A program made the translations under genes and the position numbers. A DNA stretch of 64,000 nucleotides from Trichoderma breve (taxonomy: Eukaryota > Ascomycota > Sordariomycetes > Hypocreales > Hypocreaceae): positions 248,001 through 312,000 of the forward strand of contig NC_079234.1 in NCBI RefSeq assembly GCF_028502605.1, read 5' to 3'. Within the stretch, counting starts at the first letter, position 1; every line of letters starts with the position of its first letter. The notes below the pieces were generated by a model that did no database searches, was not told the origin of the DNA, and saw only the letters and a program-made list of their open reading frames with translations. Of this stretch, positions 55,573-64,000 are shown one piece after another.

Positions 55573-56520
55573 ATGCCAGTCCGCTTCACCGAAGATGACA
55601 CCGAATCGAACGAGTGCTTAATTGAGCACCAGCCAAGCGAGAAGAAGAACCAATCCAAGAAGCAATGGAGCTTCCTTATAGCCTCATTCGCTATTTTAGC
55701 GGTCATTGGGATTATGGAATTGATAATGTTAGCGGTCATCTTTGAGCAGTCACGTGCTCCTAATCATCCAAAGCTTCTTGGTGAATTGAACCACTTGGTT
55801 CCAAATTGTGAGTACGACCAGGTTGGCCATTACGCGGAATTTTTGTTTAACCTATATTCTATACTATAGTTCCCACTCAGCAAGTGCTCTTCCGAACCGA
55901 CGCGTCAGCTACAATCCAGGACGGAGATGAAGAATCTAGAACCAAGGTTCGAGAAAATTGGCTCTCGTACATGCCAAGTAAGTAATATTTGTTGCATGAA
56001 TGGAAGTGAAAGAAGGAACCAAACCATCTAATCTGTGAATGACGATAGGAGGAAATGGATTCATCGAAGTAAACAATACGGAAAAATACATATTGCCAGG
56101 ACCGATTTCATATAAGGGGAAAGACACCTATGCGGTGGCTGTTTTTCACCAGCTCCATTGTCTAGTATTTACTCTCTATTCCTACTATAAAATTCGAAAA
56201 TGTCTGACAAGAAATACTTCTAGTATGCTGTTATGGACATGTTCAATAACCTGACGACTCCTGGATCTGCGACGAATATGGACGCTACACACAACATCGG
56301 CATGAATATAAGTGCTGATGAGAAAGGACACATTCAACACTGCTTTAGGTATTTAAGGCAGTCAATATTGTGCTGCGGAGATACAACTTTGGAAGGCGGA
56401 ATTGCTGGTAGTCATTCAAATGGCACCGATGGGACAGGAGCAGTTCATGTTTGTAAAGACATTGAGGCTATTAGGGAATGGGCCGAGGAGAGAAGGCTTT
56501 CTGATACCAAGCACCCATGA
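55573..56520 (+). CDS. UstYa-like (DUF3328) protein, four exons
   Basis: Exons 55573-55807, 55870-55977, 56049-56164 and 56224-56520 give 251 aa. A cytosolic basic N terminus is followed by one membrane helix (FLIASFAILAVIGIMELIMLAVIF). The two family motifs are present: VFHQLHCL across the third exon and HIQHCFRYLRQSILCCGDTTLE in the fourth. Both His-Cys motifs are thought to bind copper. UstYa proteins act in ustiloxin-type RiPP and other secondary-metabolite pathways as oxidases or cyclases. The splice join LVPNFPTQQVLF is usual for the family. Exon 3 uses a weak GTATTT donor. No precursor gene or second UstY gene is seen nearby, so the partner pathway is unknown. Confidence 0.88.
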
Positions 56521-59500
56521 GATGATCATTCCCCGTGACAGAAAGGGAATTTGGAACAAGGTTAAGATAGCCTATATGTATATATTGGAAATGTTTGACT
56601 AATATACACCGGTGCTCCTATATGTCAAATCCGTTTAGAGAAACCTTCTTTCAATGGATATACTGCATTTTTGAACTGGCTGGTATCTGAATAGCCTTCC
56701 TTTTGAATGCAAACTCACGGCAACCAGTCCAGGAAAAGAAGAGAAAGGAAAATTGATCAGAAGAAAAAAACGTAGTGTGGTAGGTGGCTGATATGCTATA
56801 TGAGGCTGGATTATTATGGAAACACTGGGTAGTCGTGAGACATGGTTCTCCAATTGTCGGTTCAAAACACCCTCGCCTCAGGGACATGCTGACCGTGCAT
56901 GTAACCTAAGGGAGGAATAGTCTTCATTAAGTAAAAATGTCTTATTTTATATGATAACTGCATTTATATGGGTGGGTGTAAAAAGTTCGAGTTACATCGT
57001 CGCCAATGGCCGTGCTGATAACAACCCGAGGTGAATCAGCTATCCCTCGACTTCTGAGAGCAGTCTCATTATTGGATGTACATTTCTTCTTCGAAATATA
57101 AGCCTCAGGTCTGTGTCTCTAATGAACGGCATGAGTTGACTTCAACAATGGATTAGGTTATGTGCTACGAGCTCGTCTGGAGAGCCAATCAAAGTTCTAG
57201 TCTTTGAAAGACTAACGTAACTGCGGCAGAGCTTGGACAGCATGAAAGACACGACAAGACCACCCATGATTTGTATATTTCGGATATGATCCTCTTGGAT
57301 TGTAAGTGAGGATAGTTGCTTCTCATGATGGCTGGGATTATCACTGGATGATCTGATACATGGCATCTATTACTAGATGCAGATATTTTCCTGTAACGTT
57401 TCTCAATGAAGCCATCTTCATAGCAGAGCTTGTCACCAAGAAGTCTTGCGTCTCTAAGTCTATTAAATATAAGGTTGAACGCCTTAATCCTGGAAAATGG
57501 TAAAGGAGTTGGAGGCAGCAGTCTTCGCACTAGTCGATGTCTCCTTAGTTTGATGTTGTTTTCATTGGAACCATTCCGGGCATATAGGCTGCTTTAGTGG
57601 CACACGTGTATTTGCGTGTACGCTCTTGGTTTTACATTCGCCGATTCACACGAGTCTAAGCGCCCTATCCAACTTCTTCATAAATCGTCTATTGCATTAC
57701 GCTCTCTGTAGGTATCTTACAATTGGCAGCCGTGATGGCTTGTAGAAGTGAGGGGATAACTAGCGCTCACGAGAGAAAATATTTATATATTAATCTTAAT
57801 AATTGCTTATTAGCAAAAACCGCCCAAACAATCTACAGCTGAAAACAAGTTGGAATTTGAACCTCAGACCGTCTAATTCGGCTAGCCGAGAATCGAGATG
57901 CTAATGCGGCCAATGCTCCCAATAGCTCGGCTGATGATATCCACGTAATACAGTAGATTGGCCAAACTGCGCCATTTCTTACGGCAGTATGACCGACACT
58001 TCAGCTTACAGCATGCCGTGTCTTTCCACTTCTGTATTGTTTCACAGTGAAATTGACCCCCTGAGATACGAGCTACTGAATGGTATCCATTCCGCTTCGT
58101 GTACAGAATGGTTAGGCTTGGCGAATTGATGACAGCCCAAACGCTAACACGAAAGGAAAAAGTCTCCACTGGCGCCTTGGCTTCCAAATATGAATTGCAC
58201 CGTAATCATATCAGCAATCAAACGCGGCTCAACGGAATCTTTTGAGCGGCGTTTCTCGTCTGACAATGTTTTACAGCAACAAAGTACATTGACTCCACCG
58301 GCACTCTCCGGATGTCTGAGTGCCGGTTCTAGAACGAAAACGGCAACACTTCTCCTATTCTCAACGTCTACTCCTTCATATGGTAAAATGTGTAGTTTCT
58401 CGCGCGAAGAGTAGGTTTTAAGAATTGCTCTTAGTAACATAAAATGATCGCGTCTACGAAAAGGTATGCACCAAAAAGCTATTCAGAAAAGACGAATGCA
58501 AATTCCCAAAACGGGTTAATCGACAAGATTGTTCCTACCCATGTTTCTTTGATGCGCTGCCATGCTTTCTTTCCCAACAGACACTATGGAGTACATGTAA
58601 AGAGTTCCATAACTGCAACCAGGATGGAGTCATCTTGCATGGCTGGGCCTACGAGTATGAAAGGGTGTGAGCGGTGTGACACTGCCATCAGCGGGGCGCC
58701 CTAGAATTGTGGCCGGAGCCTGCTTATCGATGCGCTGACAGGTTTCGTTGGAAGCTTGTCAAACTTGTCATCTCAAGCCAGTGCAGGATTCATTGGTAGT
58801 GGTAATAGTAAGGTGTATATTCAATATACCAAGAGCTTCGTTGAACAATTTGCAACATCTCAACTATGCGAAAAGTGACAAAGCTACGAGTCAAGTCACT
58901 GTGGAAAGAAGACTTCTCGGCTACGGATAAATTACGTACAGCATCCAAGAGGTTTGTGTTTTCTAAAGATGTTCCAGAACAACAATACCTAGTTTCCAAG
59001 GCTACCAAATGCAAGCCAAGGACGATAAGCACGACTAGCACTCGTACGAGCACGGAGTGTTACAAGTAAGTCTTGAGAAGTTTCCCCATTATGGAGTTCC
59101 TGAATAGTGGTACGAGTGTAAGCAGCAAAGCACAGACAGCGCCCCGCAAGAGCTCGACTCGAATTGCTACCAATGTGGCCCTGTCAGCTACTCAAATATG
59201 GCAATCTGTTAAGTACTCATACGCTGTAGCTGCGGCTGTCGGCATTCTGGTTCGCTTTCTTATATGATTCCAAAGATCGACCACTGTCGTGCATGGATTG
59301 ATCTGATTGTTGACCCTAGCCATTTATTTGTCTGATGTTCTGCCCCTGCCGGGTACGCATTGAATCTGATTGTTGATCCCCGCAAATTGTTTGTCTGATG
59401 TTTTGCCCCTGTCACGCTACATGAATCTTATGTGTGATCCCTGTTGTATATTCATCTGATTTCTGAACCCATCCATCTGACATGCATTTGAGGCTATGTG

Positions 59501-60052
59501 GACCCTAGACGTTGCACACGAATAGCTTGACATACCTTTAGCCTCCGAAGCCCCCCGAGCCCATCTCCCGTATCCGCACCTCCGGCCCGAGGATGTCCGC
59601 TTACCAGTAGTAGTATTAGCTTGGTAATGATAAGACTCATTTTGCCTATTATTCATGTATGCAATAGCCTATTGGCAGCCTTTACGAAGGACATAGCTCG
59701 GAGAATGGCTTACAGGCTAGAGATGCTGTATGCTACCTACCCGGTTGCTTTTGAGGAGAAGACCTTTACAAGCACACCAATGCTGGGGGCGCGCAATGTA
59801 TCTATCGACCTACGCGGTTCATCTGGTAGTAGCTTCCAATGAGTCTAGACTCTAAATTATGAATAATGTATTTTACTGACACTGGATGTGTCATACTGAT
59901 GACTCCACGTACAACGACTAACTGTTTGTTTACCACCGCACGGAAAGATTAAAAACTGAGATGGAATTGGCACAATGTAGCAAAATTGAGCATGCTCATT
60001 TCAGGTGCAGGTATTTGCTATATCTCGCTTTATACGGAGTACCTCTTTTTGG
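56521..60052. other. Gene desert of 3.5 kb
   Basis: No secure gene. A plus-strand piece around 58720-58870 reads LIDALTGFVGSLSNLSSQ and VYIQYTKSFVEQFATSQL before a stop, and looks like coding sequence that is broken up; I could not name it. A 62-bp tandem repeat lies at 59297-59485. No tRNA or transposon ends were recognised. Confidence 0.45.
59297..59485. repeat. Tandem repeat, about three 62-bp copies
   Basis: Copies begin near 59297, 59359 and 59421. The first two share ATTGATCTGATTGTTGA and TTTGTCTGATGTTCTGCCCC with few changes; the third is more diverged (ATGAATCTTATGTGTGATCCC). No coding capacity. Confidence 0.75.
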
Positions 60053-61756
60053 CTAAGAATGATTACCAGCTCCACTGATCTGTGTTGGCTCATCTTGCGG
60101 TTCCAGCTCCACGGCTACAGCTGAATTGCGTAATGAGGCATCCATGTTCGCTGGCTCGACCATTGTCTTCGACTCGTCCAAGCCATATTGTGTTTCAAGC
60201 CTTGTTCTTAATGGTATTTCTCTGAGAAACAAAGCAATAGGGCTGGTGATACACGCAAACGCTAACAAAACATACCAAGTTTCTTGAAGTGCGTCAGTGT
60301 AGACGCTGATGATTTGTGCCCTTAAAGCTGGCTGGTCATCGAATGAGGTGATAAAAAGCCGAGTGGCATGTTCATATGCTCCTCCCAAGGCGAGAAGAGA
60401 GCGAACCTGAGCATTATCAATCCGAGATATAAGGCTGTCTACCTTCGAATTAAAGACAGCTGCTGGAATCGAACCTCCCCAGATCATCCCAAAGCTTCGC
60501 ACAAATGCCCAAGCTGCAGTGGCAGCAGCTAAATCACCTTCTGCCAGGGGGGCTTGGATTGCAGGGAGCGTGGAGGTAAGTGCTAGACCTCCACCCAATC
60601 CAGCAATGACCTGAAATACAGCCCATTGGGCAGTGGGAGTCTCGGCCGTGAGTAGCGTAAAGCACCCCGTCGCAATAGGCAATAGTGCTAAACCAGCGAT
60701 GAGAACTGGCTTATAACGGCCACTCCATGTGACGATAAGTCCGCCAAGTATGCCAGCTGGCGTAAATGGGATGGCCAGAGCGAGTACATTGACGCCTGCC
60801 ATCAGAGGAGAATCTTCTTTGAGGACCTGGAAATAGACTGGGATAAAGAAACTGAACCAAGACATTATGATCCCATGGAGAAAGGTAAGGACGAAACCCA
60901 GAAGCGAGGTCCTGTTTCCAAAAAGGCGCAGTGGCATAGAGGGATCTTTGGAGGCATATTGCTGGTGAAGGAGATAAAACACCAGGCCAAAACCGCCAAT
61001 AATGAGGGGGGCAAGAACTCTCCCAGAGTCCCAGGGATATTTAGTTCCGCCCCAAGTGAGCGATATCAAGATAGAGACGACAGAGGCACTGAGAAGTACA
61101 TGGCCCGACCAGTCGAGGTGTATCAAACGTGAAATGATAGCACCATCACTGGGATGCTTCACCTTTAGGAAGAAAAAGACGAGGAAGAGGGCAACGCCTC
61201 CGACGGGAAGATTGATGTAGAAAGTCCAGCGCCAGGAAACGTTCGTGACTATCGCACCGCCGACAATTGGTCCGATGAAGGTTCCCAAGGCAAAAAAAGA
61301 CATGACAATGGCCATGTACTTCTGGCGGTACCGTAAGGGGACTAAGTCGCCGACGATTATAGATACCAGTACGGAGATTCCGCCGCCTCCGAGGCCTTGG
61401 ATGATTCTCGCCGATATGAGCATCTCGGTGGAGCTTGCGCCAGCACAAAGACCGCTCCCTAGAGTAAACAATGCTAGAAACGCGAGCATTGGAGCTCGCC
61501 GGCCAAAGATATCGGCCATCTGACCGGCGAGTGGCTGTACCACCGCCACTGATAGGAAATAGCCATTGACGATCCAGATGTATAGCGCACCGGAACCGAG
61601 ACTGCTAACAATGGTTGGCAACGCGGTTCCCACTATGCTGGTGTCAAGTGCCACTAGGAGGATGGAGAAACATAGTCCGGGAAAGACAGCATAAAACTGT
61701 AAGCTGCGGCGCGAATCCTCGAAATCTTGGTCAGCTTCGATGTTAGTGAAAGCCAT
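60053..61756 (-). CDS. DHA2-family (14-helix) MFS efflux transporter
   Basis: Single-exon gene of 567 aa. The family motif LDTSIVGTALPTIVSSLG in helix 1 and GQMADIFGRRAPMLAFL (motif A) in loop 2-3 are clear, and SARIIQGLGGGGISVL and ALGTFIGPIVGGAIV (motif C of drug:H+ antiporters) follow. WRWTFYINLPVGG is a DHA2 hallmark. About 14 helices fit the length. The protein should export a small molecule at the plasma or vacuolar membrane, as toxin and antibiotic pumps of fungal clusters do. Nearest neighbours are an FSH hydrolase and, across a gene desert, a UstYa-like protein. A TATATA box lies near 61845, about 90 bp upstream. The lack of introns is common in this family. Confidence 0.92.
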   Translation of the reverse strand: MAFTNIEADQDFEDSRRSLQFYAVFPGLCFSILLVALDTSIVGTALPTIVSSLGSGALYIWIVNGYFLSVAVVQPLAGQMADIFGRRAPMLAFLALFTLGSGLCAGASSTEMLISARIIQGLGGGGISVLVSIIVGDLVPLRYRQKYMAIVMSFFALGTFIGPIVGGAIVTNVSWRWTFYINLPVGGVALFLVFFFLKVKHPSDGAIISRLIHLDWSGHVLLSASVVSILISLTWGGTKYPWDSGRVLAPLIIGGFGLVFYLLHQQYASKDPSMPLRLFGNRTSLLGFVLTFLHGIIMSWFSFFIPVYFQVLKEDSPLMAGVNVLALAIPFTPAGILGGLIVTWSGRYKPVLIAGLALLPIATGCFTLLTAETPTAQWAVFQVIAGLGGGLALTSTLPAIQAPLAEGDLAAATAAWAFVRSFGMIWGGSIPAAVFNSKVDSLISRIDNAQVRSLLALGGAYEHATRLFITSFDDQPALRAQIISVYTDALQETWYVLLAFACITSPIALFLREIPLRTRLETQYGLDESKTMVEPANMDASLRNSAVAVELEPQDEPTQISGAGNHS

Positions 61757-62191
61757 GACTCTCTCGACAGGGGCGAACGACGAGTCGATAGTCGTCTTTC
61801 ACGCTGATACTAGCTGGGCTGACCGCCACCGGTATCAGAAGATATATAACGCATTACAGACATTAAAGTCCAAGTGAAGAAAAATTCGCTCACGAAATGT
61901 ACACAATAGTCATCTAAGCGCTGGGGGGGTCTATTGCGGATACAAGCATGTAGAATTGCGACGCTACAATTCCCAGTGCTACTGTACTAGTAGTAAGCTT
62001 ACTCGTGGTGGAGTATATTGATTTCGTACGCATGCACGGTTAAACTAGTAAAATGAGCCATGTTACTCTACATAGCTATCTATCTATTTGCGTCGGTGGC
62101 CTGAGTTTTCTTACGGATCAACTGATACTAGCAAATACCCTTTTTCTTCCTATTACAGTATCTTTATTCAATATTAGGTATGGCGGCTTTC
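61757..62191. other. Intergenic, no gene seen
   Basis: About 430 bp, promoter of the DHA2 transporter and 3' flank of the FSH hydrolase. Confidence 0.5.
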
Positions 62192-63091
62192 TTAATAGCT
62201 AGAGAACATGATTCTATCGCATGCCCACTCCATCGCTTGGCAGGTTTTCAAAATAGCTCCCTTCTCCTTGGGAGAGTGATGTCCTCCACCATGTGTTATA
62301 ATCTTCCGGAGCTTCGGGTCGCAGAGCTGAGTGAATTTGTGGCCCTGCTCATTATACTCGTCCTGGTCCCCAATCACATGGACAGTGGGGATATGTAGCA
62401 TTCGTGCCTGAACATCTGGGTGGTATCGCAGGAGCAGCTCTACGGTTTGAGGAAGCCTGCTCAAATCGCTGTAGTCAAGTCTCTTCTTCTTTTTCTCGAA
62501 TTCATCCATGATGCCAGCCGTTTCAGGGTCACTGAGCCAGTCGTAGGTTTTGTTTGCCTCTTCGTCAAGGTCATGTCGTATCGCGGTTATGGTGTCCGGA
62601 TCGGTGACTGTAACCTGGAGAGGGCCAGAGTCAAGACGAAAAGGCATTGTCGGGCAAATGAAGATTGCAGCCTTGAATGGGGGATCTGAGGGGTCCTTCT
62701 CCATTCCAGCCGCTATCACGGTCGCAGCTAGAGCTGCTCCATTCGAGAAGCCTAATATAGCGTCGAATGGTCCGTCCTCCTGGACAACGTCCATGATCAT
62801 ATCGACTGCGTCTTGCACCGCCTGAGGGGTAGGATCGTCATAGTAGCATAGGTAAGGCCCGGGGAAATACTCAGAGACACCTACAAACAACACGTAATGT
62901 GTTAGATCTGTCTCTACCTAAGTAACTTTCTACGAGATTAGTCTTCTCTTACCGGGAGCTGGTTGCGCTTCTACTTCGCCGTCAAGAAATTCGAATTCCC
63001 ATTCAGAAGGGAGCCGAGACCGGAGTGTTGTAAGCTGTGACTCGAGAATTTTGGAATTTGTTCCCAAACCATGGAGGCAAAGAATACGCAT
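62192..63091 (-). CDS. FSH-type serine hydrolase, two exons
   Basis: Exons on the minus strand are 63091-62953 and 62880-62192, giving 275 aa. Exon 1 encodes MRILCLHGLGTNSKILESQL, the usual start with the oxyanion loop, and ends in AQPAPG, joining to VSEYFPGPYLCYYDD. The nucleophile lies in DAILGFSNGAALA (G-x-S-x-G), the Asp in TVHVIGDQDEY and the His in THGGGHHSP, completing the alpha/beta-hydrolase triad. FSH hydrolases include LovG-like enzymes that release polyketides from their synthase, and general esterases. With a DHA2 pump just downstream in the same direction, a secondary-metabolite role is possible, but no synthase is in the window. Confidence 0.9.
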
Positions 63092-64000
63092 TGTGACTTT
63101 GTCCTTTGTTGGAAAACAGCAGCCCTAGGTGTAGAATCAGGGAGTCGTCAGCCTCGACAAGTGGGCAAATGCAAAGAAGCCGTTGTATGGGAAAAAGGAA
63201 TGGAGAGTGCAAGAAATCGTATAAGGCCACTATGCAAATACGGAATAGAGCTATAAAAAAAGGAAGAAAAGATTGAGTCACAGATTTTTTTCGGACTTGT
63301 CGGTATCTCGCACAATACTGTACCCAGTTATACAAGCAGGTTGTTGGTGCTAATGCTGAGCGTTTTCGGGATATGCTATTTCCTTTTTCCATTGGAGGAG
63401 AAATGACAATTAGTAAATTCTTGGCTGTCTGTTAGTTTGGACAAGCTCAACCGAAACTTCTCAAAACAGTATAGTATGTTGAATAATGTGTCCTGCGGTG
63501 AGACCAACAACACCCCGTAAGCATACTATCAACAAAGGAGAGCATTAAGATCCATAGAATAGGAGCTCGGAAACTACGTAGCAGGTCGACTAGGTAGTAA
63601 GCCGGTCACTTAATAGACCCCTACTTCTCCAGCAAAAGAGGCGGGTCAAAATAGCCGGCTTAGTCAACCCGCCGGGTAGAGTGGGACTTGTTGCAATTGG
63701 AAACAGATAGTTCCAGGAGTAAATTGTTACAACTACTGTATTAGGAATGTAGATTCTGCACTTAGACTATTTGGAGATCATTGCAGCGAGGCACTAATGT
63801 ATGTATACCTCCCCTGTATGATATGATTCCTGTCAGCCGTGGCATGCGTGCCTCGGGGTCATGACAATCTATGCCCGATTATTCTTGTATGTAATCGTAA
63901 ATATCTAGGTCGATAGTGGGGGGATGTGGTCTTATAGTATTGCTCAACTATATACAAAAACTAACAAGGTGATGAGAATTGTCGTCTAGGTAGCTGGCAA
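63092..64000. other. Intergenic to window end, no gene seen
   Basis: About 900 bp. A 129-aa minus-strand frame at 63003-63392 is mostly the wrong frame of the FSH exon and its 5' flank. Nothing else recognised. Confidence 0.5.

Noticed and set aside
57840..57910. tRNA-like sequence (GGAATTTGAACC near 57850, minus orientation)
   Set aside because: The T-arm and anticodon arms do not pair, so it is not a tRNA gene; at most a decayed fragment.
58716..59270. Broken plus-strand coding-like frames with a hydrophobic end (SYAVAAAVGILVRFLI)
   Set aside because: Stops and frame changes prevent a gene model and no family was recognised; mentioned only in the gene-desert entry.

Overview
This 64 kb window is nuclear DNA of a filamentous ascomycete. 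Most genes are broken by 50-100 bp introns with GT..AG ends and CTAAC/CTGAC-like branch sites. The proteins belong to fungal families: Zn2Cys6 regulators, fungal rhodopsin-like membrane protein, UstYa/DUF3328, FSH hydrolase, subgroup-C chitinase, DHA1/DHA2 transporters. A Sordariomycete, perhaps a hypocrealean such as Trichoderma, is my best guess, mainly from the close resemblance of one reductase to Trichoderma GLD1 as I remember it. Exon structures were built by hand from splice signals and reading-frame continuity. Spliced lengths closed in frame for every multi-exon gene listed with exon coordinates.

Layout. 0-10 kb: edge of a Zn2Cys6 regulator, a FAM86-like protein methyltransferase, an AKR7-type aldo-keto reductase, a decayed AIF/FSP1-like relic, a Gal80/Gfo-Idh-MocA oxidoreductase and a bZIP-like regulator. 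A degenerate direct repeat with mostly transition differences flanks part of this region. 9.8-15.4 kb: a caspase-fold protein with a signal peptide, divergent from a large secreted chitinase with an unusual proline-rich repeat tail, then a dead polyketide-synthase carrier-domain relic. 16-20 kb: GLD1-like reductase and a CECR5-type HAD phosphatase. 20.7-26.9 kb: compact group of NmrA-like reductase, DHA1 transporter, atypical SDR and Zn2Cys6 regulator. 26.9-31.2 kb: mostly gene-poor, with two small candidate genes.

31.2-42.1 kb is the most coherent block: D-2-hydroxyacid dehydrogenase, Zn2Cys6 regulator, phytanoyl-CoA-dioxygenase-like enzyme, DenD-like sugar-acid dehydrogenase, class II aldolase and a sugar-porter transporter. 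I infer a catabolic cluster for a sugar acid or related polyol. The 6-mer CTCCGG (or its complement) lies upstream of every gene in it, including a perfect inverted pair between two divergent genes.

43-50 kb holds a P-loop sulfotransferase-like protein, a rhodanese, another Zn2Cys6 regulator divergent from an NDH-2-like flavoprotein, and a fungal rhodopsin-like membrane protein. 51.7-63.1 kb holds a secreted FAD-linked oxidoreductase, an orphan UstYa-like protein, a DHA2 efflux pump and an FSH hydrolase, separated by long stretches without recognisable genes. These resemble tailoring and export genes of secondary metabolism, but no core synthase or precursor peptide was found.
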